Origin: Clostridium homopropionicum DSM 5847
GTDB lineage: Bacteria > Bacillota > Clostridia > Clostridiales > Clostridiaceae
Length of the DNA: 64,000 nucleotides
Direction of reading: 5' to 3'
Assembly: GCF_001263795.1 (NCBI RefSeq)
Contig: NZ_LHUR01000021.1
Location: forward strand, 1 to 64,000
A program made the translations under genes and the position numbers. Of this stretch, positions 53,164 to 61,560 are shown in pieces; the stretch's first letter is position 1; the number at the start of each line of letters is the position of its first letter. The notes beneath the pieces were generated by a model that did no database searches, was not told where the DNA came from, and worked only from the letters and a program-made list of their open reading frames with translations.

Positions 53164-53217
53164 AATGGGGAAATATAAAATTTTAATTTCATATTTCCCC
53201 ATTAATCCTTTTTTTAT
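53164..53217 (+). terminator. Terminator of the acetate-kinase-like gene
   Basis: A 13-bp stem AATGGGGAAATAT/ATATTTCCCCATT (53164-53176 with 53191-53203) followed by a run of eight T. Confidence 0.85.
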
Positions 53218-53263
53218 TTATATAACTACTAAAGCCTTAAATCTCTTAGATTTTAATTATCTA

Positions 53264-53830
53264 TTATTCATACAATTTAATGTATCTATACAAAGAAGCT
53301 CTACTCACACCTAGTAACTTTGCAAATTCTACTGCAGTACATTCTCCAGCTTTCCATTTCTTATAATACTTTCTAAAATCCTTTGGTAAAGTTCTTTCAG
53401 GTCTACCTATAGGCTTCCCACTTTTAGTTCCATGTTCTTTAGCCTTTTCTATTCCCTCTTTAACTCTCTCAACTATTAATTCTCTCTCCATCTCTGCAAC
53501 TGCTCCAAGAATTGTTAGCATAAATTTATAAGTACTACCCTCTGTAGTAAACCCTTCTTTTATAAAATGAACTATAACACCTTTACCTTTAAAGTACTCA
53601 CATAAGGATCTTAAATCATCAACATTTCTTCCTAGCCTTGAAATACTCTCAACATAAATATTATCTCCCTTAGTTATTTCTAGCATCAACTTATTTAACT
53701 GAGATCTATCTGCATTTTTACCTGTTGCCTTATCTATATATCTTTTATCTATTTTGTAACTATCTAAGGATATTTCTTTCCTTTTCTGGTCTTGTTTTAC
53801 TGTACTTACTCTCTCATAAGAATAATTCAT
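53264..53830 (-). CDS. Serine recombinase, resolvase/invertase family
   Basis: A 188-residue site-specific recombinase. The catalytic Ser9 lies in YERVST, and ESISRLGRNVDDL supplies the arginines. The central E-helix LTILGAVAEMERELIVERVKEGIEKAKEHG leads to a C-terminal HTH (about 150-185: TAVEFAKLLGVSRASLYRYIKL). These proteins resolve cointegrates or invert DNA. The recombination-like inverted repeats directly upstream (53866-54004) are the expected target. No transposase is nearby, so it may be a plasmid- or transposon-derived leftover or a stand-alone dimer-resolution system. Confidence 0.92.
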   Translation of the reverse strand: MNYSYERVSTVKQDQKRKEISLDSYKIDKRYIDKATGKNADRSQLNKLMLEITKGDNIYVESISRLGRNVDDLRSLCEYFKGKGVIVHFIKEGFTTEGSTYKFMLTILGAVAEMERELIVERVKEGIEKAKEHGTKSGKPIGRPERTLPKDFRKYYKKWKAGECTAVEFAKLLGVSRASLYRYIKLYE

Positions 53831-53865
53831 ATAAATACACCTTTTCTTACTATTTCTATGTCTTA

Positions 53866-54004
53866 ATTATAAAGTGTATCATAAAACCTATCAAACCTCA
53901 TGATACACTTTATAATTCTATTTGTCATTTTATTTGGTAAAAAAAATAGGGTTTTTCTTTCTTTTTCTTAGTGTATCATTTAGCTATAGTTAAATGATAC
54001 ACTA
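53866..54004. repeat. Recombination (res-like) site upstream of the serine recombinase
   Basis: Two paired sites share the core TGTATCAT. Site A is a perfect 17-bp inverted repeat (53866-53882 with 53900-53916) with a 17-bp spacer. Site B is a perfect 14-bp inverted repeat, TAGTGTATCATTTA (53969-53982) and TAAATGATACACTA (53991-54004), with an 8-bp spacer. Four TGTATCAT half-sites next to a resolvase gene fit a crossover site and an accessory site. Which site is the crossover is inferred from spacing. Confidence 0.75.
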
Positions 54005-54179
54005 TAGAAAAGTTTAATTAATTGTAAAATATTATTATATATACATAATAGTTAATTTATCACCTTTTAATACCTAAAAATCACAAAATCTGCAAATTCC
54101 ATCTATTGTAATTGTATGTATAATATGTTATAATACAAAAAGTGTCATGACATAAAATATATTTAATAAAAGGGGTTAA

Positions 54180-54806
54180 ATTACGAAAATTGTAAAAAAA
54201 GTATTTTTATCCATGTTTTTATCTATGTCAATATTATGTTCTTTCTCTATAAATTCGCTAGCTCAAACAACTAATGAAGATATAGGGGATACAATAACTG
54301 TTGGCAATATTACAGCACATAAAATAGATCCTAGTCAATTACCAGCTGGAATTCAGCCACTTAAAGTTGATAGCATAAAAGAATTTGAAAAAATATTAGC
54401 TGATGCTGATAAAATGGTCAAAGAAAATAATGCAAAAGTTTCCAAAATTAAAGAAGATAGGTTGTCAAAAAATTCAATTGAATCAAACGCTAGCAATAAT
54501 ACTATATCTGCTTTAACTGCTTCAAATGGTATTTAATCTAAAGTTGTTAATGGAATAACAATAAAAGTATGGTATACTTATAGTTCAGGACGTTTTTCTA
54601 GTTGTTCACAAATAAGTTCATTCATCAGTGGGACAAGCCTTCTCCAAGAATGGGAACAACAATATTCTTCTTCTAATATTATTGATGGTGGAAGAACTCT
54701 AGCTGTTAATGTAAGTGGTTTGGTTAGAAGTTACATTTTAATTCAAAATAGTTTATTTGAATATGATGTAACTGGTCTTGACTTATATACAGAATTTTAT
54801 ATGTAA
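54180..54806 (+). pseudogene. Decayed secreted-protein gene (lost start, internal stop)
   Basis: One frame runs from ATT at 54180 to a TAA at 54804, broken only by a TAA at 54534. Read through, it gives about 208 residues: a typical signal peptide (TKIVKKVFLSMFLSMSILCSFS, likely cut after SLA) and a Ser/Asn-rich mature part. The AAAGGGG ribosome site sits 4-5 bases before ATT, where an ATG would be expected. The next ATG (54213) would cut the signal peptide. Both lesions in one frame suggest a recently inactivated gene. Function not recognised. Confidence 0.78.
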
Positions 54807-54836
54807 AAATTTATAATTAGTCTTTAAAAATTTGAA

Positions 54837-54856
54837 GGCACGGTATTTACCGTGCC
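54837..54856 (+). terminator. Hairpin downstream of the decayed secreted-protein gene
   Basis: A 9-bp stem GGCACGGTA/TACCGTGCC with a 2-nt loop. The trailing T run is poor. Confidence 0.55.
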
Positions 54857-54901
54857 AAAATTATTATTGTGATATTATAAAATAAGAAAAGAGGTATAAA
54901 T

Positions 54902-55090
54902 ATGAAAAGTATCATTGGTGTATTAATATATCTAGGGCTTATCTCTCTTGGATTTTATATTATATATATGTTAATTAAAACATCAATTAAACATGCTATA
55001 AATGAAAGTTCAGATGTTATACAAAATATTATTATAAATGTCATTAAACAAAGAGAGATTGAATACAATAAAAACAAAACAAAGGAATAG
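54902..55090 (+). CDS. Small membrane protein of unknown function
   Basis: A 62-residue protein with one strong TM helix (about 4-26, VLIYLGLISLGFYIIYMLI) and a Lys/Asn-rich, probably cytoplasmic, C-terminal tail. A GAGGTATAA ribosome site precedes the ATG. It follows the decayed secreted-protein gene and a hairpin, in the same accessory patch as the recombinase. I recognise no family. Confidence 0.6.
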   Translation: MKSIIGVLIYLGLISLGFYIIYMLIKTSIKHAINESSDVIQNIIINVIKQREIEYNKNKTKE

Positions 55091-55224
55091 TATACATATC
55101 TCGAGAGACTAGATAGTTTTGTGCAATTAATAATTTTATTTTTAAATATTATCGAAAACTTTGCTTTCTAGCACTTTTTTTAAAGTTCTTTGATACATTA
55201 GACAACAGACATTAAATTTTTATA

Positions 55225-57789
55225 CTACCAAACTTCATGCAGTACTTTCTCAACAAATATCTTAGCTATATCTGCATCAAATTGCCTATTAGCATTGTTT
55301 TTAAGTTCTCTTATAGCTTCATCTTTGCTTAAACAAGCTTTATATTCTCTAAAACTAGTCATTCCATCATAGGCATCTGCAATAGAAATAATCCTTGACT
55401 TTAAAGATATTTCTTCTCCCTTAATTCCTTTTGGATATCCTTTTCCATCTATTCTTTCATGGTGCGCAAGAACAATTTCTGCAATTTCAGAAAATTCATT
55501 TGCTGCCCTCAAAATATGATAGCCTACTTCCGGATGTTTTTTAACTTCAAGATATTCTAAATCATTTAATTTTTCCTGTTTATGTAGTATCATATTGCTG
55601 ATTCCTATTTTCCCTATATCATGCATTTGTCCAGCAATTTTTAGTTCACTTGCGTCGGAAGTATTCATGCCCATTGCAAATGCAATTCTTTCACATAATC
55701 TACCTACATTTTCGGAATGGTGCTCTTCTATTTTATTATTTTCATATAAAGTTTTAGTAATTAATTTTATTGTCTCACTCTTCATTTTAGGGCTTTCATC
55801 CAACTTATGCTTATACATATAATTTTCAGCCTGAGTTGATATTTTACTGATATCTTCCCAGCTATGTTTTTTTGTATCCCATCCAAATGAAATAGATAGA
55901 ATAAGATTTTCTATTTTTTTCTCACTAGCTAAAGTAGTTATATCTTTGACAATTCTTTCCGCTCCTTTAGAATCGGTCTTAGGAAGTACTAGAATAAATT
56001 CATCTCCTCCAATTCTTGCTATAATATCCTCTGGTCTCTCTGTTTTCTTCATAATATCTGCAAATTCAGTTAAAAGCCTGTCCCCTAGTAAATGTCCAAA
56101 GGCATCATTTGTCAGCTTTAATCCATTTACATCAGCCATAACTACTGTAATAGGAAGATTACTTTCTGTATCTATTCTAATCAATTCTTCTTCATAAAAT
56201 CTTCGGTTGTATAATCCTGTCAATTGGTCGTGATAGCTTAAGAAAAGAATTTCTTTTTCCTTCTTTATACGATCTGTAATATCTGTAAGAAAGTTTAATG
56301 TTGCAGCTTTACCTTCCCACAGAATTTTAATTAAATTCATTTCAATCCATCGAATATTGTTATCTTTCCTCATTAGTCTAAAACGATATTTTCCTTCAAG
56401 CTCTTCTCCTGCTAAACGTTTTAGATGGTTGTCAAGAGCAATTTTTCTATCATCAGTATGAATAAAATCCAAAAAAATCATTGACGTTAGTTCCTCTTTT
56501 GAATATCCAGATAAATTCTCTATCATAGGATTCCATATTTTTATTTTATAATCCTGAATAACCACTATGGCTTCAACAGCATTTTCAAAAAGAAGTCTAT
56601 ACTTTTCTTCTGATTCTTTTATTTTTTTCTCCGCAGCCTTTCTTTCAGTAATATCTCTTGTAACCCCTCTAACTTGGACTTTTCCTGTTTCTTTGTTAGT
56701 GTAATAAGTTGTTATTACTTCTGTCCAAATAAGGCTTCCGTCTTTGCAAGGCTGCTGTATTTCATCAATATAATATTTATCAGGTTTCTCTTTTCCTGTT
56801 ATATAATTTTCTAGTCCCTTTTTTGTAACTTCTCTTACATATTTAGCACCCTCTTCAGTAAGAGCTGCATCCATTGGTTCTGCCATAACTTCTTCTGCTG
56901 TATAACCTCTTAAATTGTATACAGATGGGCTAACATATATAAAATTCATAGTCTCAGGGTCTAAAATCCATATAACATCTGTTATATTTTCAGCTAAAAC
57001 TCGATACATTTCTTCGCTCTTCTTCAATTTTTCCTCTGAATTTTTACGGTCCGTAATATTTCTTATTACGCTAATAATGTGAGGTACATCCTCTAAGGTA
57101 ATAATTCTTGCTGAAAAGAGTCCAGTAAGCTTTTCCCCTGTTTTTCTCCTAAAAATAACTTCTATATTTTCACAATATCCATTTTTACTAAGTTCATTTA
57201 GTACTATATGGCGATCTGATTTGTCTTCGTAAAAATTTATATCAAATATCTTTTCACCGATAACTTCTGCTTGTTCATAGCCTAAAAAATCTAAGAAGCC
57301 GTGATTAACATTAATAATCAGACCATCTTTTAACCTTGTAATTAAGGTTGCGTCGGGGCTTGTCTTAAAAATTTGCTCAAAGTGTTCCTTAGCTTCCATA
57401 AGTTCTTTTTGTGCGGCTTTATAATTGTTTAGTGAAGACTCCAGCTGCTCAATCATATTATTAAAAGCTTCTGAAAACTCACCTAAAAAATCCACTTTTT
57501 GAGTGAAATCTCCTGAAGCTATTGCTTTTGTTTTCCATGTAAGATGCTGCATAGAAGCCTGTAGATTTTTTAAAGCACCAGGCAAATATCCTTTACTCTT
57601 GATTTGATAATTTAATTCTCCATTTCCAATAGTCATACATGCCTTACGAATATCAAGTAAAGAATTATATATTCTTTCAAATCCTTCTATACACATCATT
57701 TCTTCAGGCGGATTAGATGGAATTTCTACATCAGAAATCAGACTTTGTAAAACTTTGATTGTATCTCCTGAATTACTTAAGTTGTTCAC
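55225..57789 (-). CDS. PAS-GGDEF-HD-GYP signalling protein
   Basis: An 854-residue cytosolic regulator. A HAMP-like/linker region (about 45-130) is followed by three PAS domains (about 135-250, 255-385 and 390-510), each with the FxxxPxxxxxxxxDGxIxxxN pattern. A GGDEF domain (about 515-670) keeps the motif RIGGDEF, so it may make c-di-GMP. An HD-GYP domain (about 680-850) keeps HDIGKIGI, HHERIDGKGYPKG and DAYDGMTS, so it may also degrade it. Its start overlaps the V4R gene upstream by 17 bp, linking the two. No TM segment is visible, so it senses inside the cell. Confidence 0.9.
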   Translation of the reverse strand: MNNLSNSGDTIKVLQSLISDVEIPSNPPEEMMCIEGFERIYNSLLDIRKACMTIGNGELNYQIKSKGYLPGALKNLQASMQHLTWKTKAIASGDFTQKVDFLGEFSEAFNNMIEQLESSLNNYKAAQKELMEAKEHFEQIFKTSPDATLITRLKDGLIINVNHGFLDFLGYEQAEVIGEKIFDINFYEDKSDRHIVLNELSKNGYCENIEVIFRRKTGEKLTGLFSARIITLEDVPHIISVIRNITDRKNSEEKLKKSEEMYRVLAENITDVIWILDPETMNFIYVSPSVYNLRGYTAEEVMAEPMDAALTEEGAKYVREVTKKGLENYITGKEKPDKYYIDEIQQPCKDGSLIWTEVITTYYTNKETGKVQVRGVTRDITERKAAEKKIKESEEKYRLLFENAVEAIVVIQDYKIKIWNPMIENLSGYSKEELTSMIFLDFIHTDDRKIALDNHLKRLAGEELEGKYRFRLMRKDNNIRWIEMNLIKILWEGKAATLNFLTDITDRIKKEKEILFLSYHDQLTGLYNRRFYEEELIRIDTESNLPITVVMADVNGLKLTNDAFGHLLGDRLLTEFADIMKKTERPEDIIARIGGDEFILVLPKTDSKGAERIVKDITTLASEKKIENLILSISFGWDTKKHSWEDISKISTQAENYMYKHKLDESPKMKSETIKLITKTLYENNKIEEHHSENVGRLCERIAFAMGMNTSDASELKIAGQMHDIGKIGISNMILHKQEKLNDLEYLEVKKHPEVGYHILRAANEFSEIAEIVLAHHERIDGKGYPKGIKGEEISLKSRIISIADAYDGMTSFREYKACLSKDEAIRELKNNANRQFDADIAKIFVEKVLHEVW

Positions 57790-58330
57790 TTATATCCATG
57801 TCTCCCTTCAGCATTAAAGCATTTGCTTTAAATCTACAAGTTCTATCTCCTGTACACCAGCAATCTACTTCCTTTACATGAAATGGGACTTTAAAATACC
57901 CTTCTAATAGCGAAGAAATGAACCCTTCATCATAGGTACATATTTCATAATCTAATTCAGGCAAGCCTGAACAATCCAAATCTTCTGACACCGTAAGTAC
58001 AAATTGACGCTTCTCAATATCTGCTTTTTCTATTCTCAATACTCCAATTCCTAGGTCAGTTAATACTTTTTGAAGTTGCCCAATAAAATCATTTATGCTA
58101 TTCGTTGGAGTAATCATATTTTTATAAAATTCTTTCCCTGCAAGCTTTCCAGCTTTGAAAAATAATTCATCTGTTTTTTTCGTTCCAAGCTGTTGCTCAA
58201 TCACATCTCTAAAAGTAAATTGCATTAGACGATATACTTCTAGCCTTGCACTCTTCCCTAGATTTGGACGACCTTTTTCAATATCTCCTATAAGCTCCCA
58301 AGAAAACTTATACCTACGTTCTCCATTCAT
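57773..58330 (-). CDS. V4R-domain ligand-binding protein
   Basis: A 185-residue protein with a 4-vinyl-reductase/heme-NO-like (V4R) domain. The diagnostic C-terminal segment VDCWCTGDRTCRFKANAL supplies the Cys cluster that binds metal or a small ligand. The N-terminal SWELIGDIEKGRPNLGKSARLEVYRLMQF is typical of V4R proteins paired with GGDEF enzymes. It lies directly upstream of and overlaps the PAS-GGDEF-HD-GYP gene, so it likely gives that protein a sensory input. The ligand is unknown. Confidence 0.82.
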   Translation of the reverse strand: MNGERRYKFSWELIGDIEKGRPNLGKSARLEVYRLMQFTFRDVIEQQLGTKKTDELFFKAGKLAGKEFYKNMITPTNSINDFIGQLQKVLTDLGIGVLRIEKADIEKRQFVLTVSEDLDCSGLPELDYEICTYDEGFISSLLEGYFKVPFHVKEVDCWCTGDRTCRFKANALMLKGDMDISEQLK

Positions 58331-58623
58331 AATCCATTACCCCTTTTTGCATATGTAACAAATAGAATTTATCAATTTAAATTATATTCCGACTCTTATT
58401 AATTATATTCTACAACATTTGGCACAAAAGTAAATATTATTATTTAATTATCACTATTATATTCTATCAAATGAAACTCTCAAAATACTCTCAAGAATAT
58501 ATTTTATATTGCTTAGTTCATAAAAACTTAATCAAGTTGACTTATAAATGACACATTTAAACTTTAAAATAAAGCTATGTTTTAAATACTTGTTTATTTT
58601 AGATACTGTTTAGGAGGACTTTT
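58331..58623. other. Intergenic region, nothing recognised
   Basis: A 293-bp AT-rich divergent region that must carry promoters for the V4R and the FMN-binding genes. I see no strong hexamers, RNA structure or repeat. Confidence 0.4.
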
Positions 58624-59466
58624 ATGGATTTGCTTTTGAACTTTGGATTTGCATGGATTTCTGTTATATTAACAATCATTTTAAGTATTATTTATATACT
58701 TAGAAAAATGCTTATAAAATCAAAATATGAGAATAAGGTATTAGCATCAATTAATAAATCACTTAGAAAATATCATAAGGAATTTGGAATAGCATTGGTA
58801 ATTACAGGATTTATACATGGATACTTTTCTTCTGATGAGATTCTTAGCTTTAACTTAGGCACCGTAGCCTGGGTTGTATCTATTCTATTAGGATTAAACT
58901 GGATGGCAAGAAAAGTATTATCCAAATATAGAGGTTGGATTTATTATCATAGAGGATTAACAGTTATATTTATCTTGACTATCCTCTTGCATGTAGTTCA
59001 GGTTGGAGGCATTCAAGTACATAAAATATTACTTGAAAGTGGAGTAGCTTCTAATCAAAAGGTTACTGCTAACAATATTAATAAAACTTTATCAGGAGCA
59101 ACCTTTAAGGATGGTATTTATACAGGTGAAGCAGATGGCTTTAGACCTGGCTTAAAGGTATCTGTTGAAATTAAAGATAATAAAATTACATCCATTGAAA
59201 TTCTTGAACATAATGAGGTTAATTCAAGATATTATCAAAAAGCTTTTGATAATATTCCACAAGCTATTCTTAACAGCCAAAGTATCGAAGTAGATGCAAC
59301 CTCAGGGGCAACCTTTACATCTATCGGTATTATGAATGCAGTTAATAATGCTTTATCTCAGGCATTAGTAAGTGGAACCCTACCAGATACTAAGGCATTA
59401 CCACAAAATCGCGGTCATGGTAAAGGAGATAGAGAAAGAAAATTTGATTTTGAAAGCCGCCAATAA
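58624..59466 (+). CDS. Membrane FMN-binding protein, ferric-reductase-like
   Basis: A 280-residue protein. The first 140 residues hold four membrane helices with histidines (RKYHKEFGIALVITGFIHGY and YYHRGLTVIFILTILLHVV), like the heme-binding ferric reductase/YedZ transmembrane core. The second half (about 155-250) is an FMN_bind domain with the flavinylation motif VDATSGATFTS, where ApbE attaches FMN to a Thr. The C-terminal tail is charged. It probably moves electrons across the membrane to an extracytoplasmic flavin. A GGAGGACTTTT site precedes the ATG, and a terminator follows at 59473. Confidence 0.85.
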   Translation: MDLLLNFGFAWISVILTIILSIIYILRKMLIKSKYENKVLASINKSLRKYHKEFGIALVITGFIHGYFSSDEILSFNLGTVAWVVSILLGLNWMARKVLSKYRGWIYYHRGLTVIFILTILLHVVQVGGIQVHKILLESGVASNQKVTANNINKTLSGATFKDGIYTGEADGFRPGLKVSVEIKDNKITSIEILEHNEVNSRYYQKAFDNIPQAILNSQSIEVDATSGATFTSIGIMNAVNNALSQALVSGTLPDTKALPQNRGHGKGDRERKFDFESRQ

Positions 59467-59472
59467 CATAAT

Positions 59473-59500
59473 AAAAGAGGGAATAAACTTTCCCTCTTTT
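59473..59500 (+). terminator. Terminator of the FMN-binding protein gene
   Basis: A 10-bp stem AAAAGAGGGA/TCCCTCTTTT with an 8-nt loop and a T run. Confidence 0.8.
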
Positions 59501-59503
59501 AAT

Positions 59504-59728
59504 TTATAATTCTAATAACATAAAACTCATGTCAGTATCTTTTTCTATTTCTTTTAAAGCCTCTGAGCGGTTTTCTAAACCGGTTCTATTTCTCCATTCT
59601 TTTTCTGTACAGGTTGTATGGTAATATCTACAGAAGCATGTTGACCAAAGCGGTGCATGACTAAAGTCTAGATTTTCAAAATATTCAACAAAGCTCGTTG
59701 CATTCTCGGTATGAAATTTCCGATAGTT
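59504..59728 (-). pseudogene. Remnant of a GNAT-like acetyltransferase
   Basis: On the minus strand from 59728 the frame reads NYRKFHTENATSFVEYFENL, then HAPLWSTCFCRYYH and LENRSEALKEIEKD, ending at a TAA at 59504. The pattern (FxEYF, CFCRYYH, RxEALKEI) resembles the N-terminal part of a GNAT acetyltransferase subgroup. No acyl-CoA-binding motif follows. An ATG at 59732 would be one base out of frame. I call it a truncated, frameshifted remnant; the family call is from memory of the pattern. Confidence 0.55.
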
Positions 59729-59794
59729 TCATTTTTAAGCATAAAGGTTCAATAATAAATATTATATTTTTACTCTAATGGCATAGGTTATAAT

Positions 59795-60328
59795 TTATTC
59801 ATAAGGACTTAAAATAACATCCTCAATTAACCATCCATTTTCATTCTTTACTATAAGTTTTATAGGTCTCTTTGCAGCAGCTTTTGGTGTCCCCTTCTCC
59901 TGACTAGTTACCTCAATTATTTCACCCTTGACTTCATAAGTATCTTTAGATAGCTCTAAAATAGATATAATTTCTATACGATCTGGCCATGGGCTAGAAG
60001 TCAATCTACCAGGTGCATTCAAAGGATCTTTAATCCACTTCTCAATGAGAGCCTCAGATACAAGGCTGCCATAATTTTCTTTCATAGATTTTTTCAAAAT
60101 ATCTTCGGGGGCCAAAAGAGATACCAGCTGCAGTTTACTTCCAAAATTTTTAACTAAATTAGCTACTCTCTCTATGCTAGGACTATTCTCATCAGTTTTA
60201 TTTTGATTTATATTAGTTTCATTTAACACAACTTTTGTGGAATTTGTTATCATACCTGAAAAAATAAAACCTGTAACTGTCACTATAAGAACTGCTGCAA
60301 AAAACATTAGTTTTTTATATTTATGCAT
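59795..60328 (-). CDS. Membrane-anchored or secreted protein of unknown function
   Basis: A 177-residue protein with an N-terminal signal anchor (MHKYKKLMFFAAVLIVTVTGF) and an extracytoplasmic domain. The second half has mixed beta strands (IEIISILELSKDTYEVKGEIIEV) and ends in GWLIEDVILSPYE, like an NTF2-like or DUF-type fold, but I do not recognise it. I use the ATG at 60328, with GAAGGG about 10 bases upstream; a TTG 60 bp earlier is less likely. It lies between two broken genes, so it may itself be losing function. Confidence 0.65.
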   Translation of the reverse strand: MHKYKKLMFFAAVLIVTVTGFIFSGMITNSTKVVLNETNINQNKTDENSPSIERVANLVKNFGSKLQLVSLLAPEDILKKSMKENYGSLVSEALIEKWIKDPLNAPGRLTSSPWPDRIEIISILELSKDTYEVKGEIIEVTSQEKGTPKAAAKRPIKLIVKNENGWLIEDVILSPYE

Positions 60329-60415
60329 TTTTATTTTCCCTTCTGAAATATAAAATATTTTTATCAGATATAGTTTGTTCTTATCCAATCCATTATATTC
60401 TCTTTAGTGACTCTA

Positions 60416-60890
60416 CTAATAAAAATAATTTGAATAGACCTGCCAAATGGCAAAAGGTAATAGATATTTTTTAATACGATCTACACGAAAGCTTCTGATT
60501 TCATTTCTTAAATGACAGTAAGCAATTGTATACCATTTATTTATCTGTTTGTTCTTCATTTAAGTACATTCTTATCTTTGTTGTTGCACGACTTAAAGCT
60601 TTATCAAAAGGATACCCTGTCTCCTGCGCAAAGATTGCAGCATGAAACAAAGCCTTTTGTTCTTCTAAATCGAAAATTAATGGAGATTCGATAAAATTAT
60701 TAAGTAAGCTGTATCCTCCATTATGTCCTGGCTCTGAAATAATAGGTACACCGCTTGCGCACAATGCATCGATATATCGGTAAACAGTTCTTATGTTGAT
60801 TTCAAGTTTTTCTGACATTTGTTTTGCCGTTACTTTTCCGCCAGAATTCAGCATCCACAAAATGTATAGCATGTTTTGATTCTTTGACAT
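60416..60890 (-). pseudogene. YafY/WYL-type regulator, broken by frameshift and deletion
   Basis: The first 117 codons (60890-60537) are an intact HTH_11 region: KVTAKQMSEKLEINIRTVYRYIDALCASGVPIISEPGHNGGYSLL, as in YafY regulators. The frame then stops. In the next frame (about 60538-60416) KWYTIAYCHLRNEIRSFRVDRIKKYL is a clear WYL-domain segment. Family members are about 300 residues, so the linker and much of the WYL domain are missing. This is one gene ruined by an internal deletion plus a frameshift. The HTH part could still be made. Confidence 0.85.
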
Positions 60891-60946
60891 AAACTTACTA
60901 ATATCCTCCTACTTAATTCTTAGCTATTAAATAGTAGTTTTGAAAG

Positions 60947-61357
60947 TTAATGACCTTTCTTCTTTTCTTTCTTTTTAACTTGTCGCTTCTTGAATTTAAT
61001 CTTTTCTAGTTCCTCTCTTTTTTCTTTAGATAATTTTTTACATTCCTCTTTTCTTTTCTCATAATCCAATTTTATTGTTTGCTGTGCCTTTGTTCCAAGT
61101 CCTTTTGAGGATGTTTCCTTTTTAATAATTCTTTTCAGTCTTTTAGGATTTACAGTTTTTTGTTTTACAATCTGAATTTTATTAGGGATACTAAAATTCA
61201 ATTTATAAAAGTTTTTTAGTATAAATTCATATACCTCATAATCCTTTGGTTCAGATCCAAAAACAACTCTAGCAGTTTGAAGCATTTCTCCGTCAGTTCT
61301 CTCAAATACTCCAACCCAAAAAGGCTCCTCAAAAAAGATGGTTAATTTGATATTCAC
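60947..61357 (-). CDS. yjdF: YjdF-family protein under an azaaromatic riboswitch
   Basis: A 136-residue protein: a compact N-terminal part (LTIFFEEPFWVGVFERTDG, RVVFGSEPKDYEVYEFILKNFYKLNF) and a very Lys-rich tail (about 75-136) typical of YjdF. The family's biochemical role is not settled; it is induced by azaaromatic compounds. I use the GTG at 61357, with CAGGGGGA 6-10 bases upstream; reading further upstream runs into the riboswitch. The yjdF RNA motif lies just before it at 61366-61462. Confidence 0.85.
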   Translation of the reverse strand: MNIKLTIFFEEPFWVGVFERTDGEMLQTARVVFGSEPKDYEVYEFILKNFYKLNFSIPNKIQIVKQKTVNPKRLKRIIKKETSSKGLGTKAQQTIKLDYEKRKEECKKLSKEKREELEKIKFKKRQVKKKEKKKGH

Positions 61358-61365
61358 TTTTAATT

Positions 61366-61462
61366 CCCCCTGTAAATTTAATCTCAAGAGAACGGACAAC
61401 CCCAGGAGGGAAGGTTACTGACAGTTTATATACTGCATTCGGACTACCAACCGAATCGTGTT
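61366..61462 (-). promoter_or_regulatory. yjdF RNA motif (azaaromatic riboswitch)
   Basis: The minus strand carries CGGTTGGTAGTCCGAATGC, then CTGTCAGTAACCTTCCCTCC and GGGGTTGTCCG, the conserved core of the yjdF riboswitch, ending about 10 nt before the yjdF ribosome site. In other Firmicutes the RNA binds a range of heteroaromatic compounds and turns on translation. Confidence 0.85.
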
Positions 61463-61560
61463 TTTATCTCTCTATTATAAAATATACTATTTTTATCAAT
61501 ATATGTTTATAAATACATCTGTATTTTTACATATAATTATTTTCATGTCAATAAAATTTA

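Noticed and set aside
53866-54004. CRISPR array
   Set aside because: Four half-sites in two palindromes of different spacing and no repeated unit of uniform spacer length; the neighbour is a resolvase, not cas genes.
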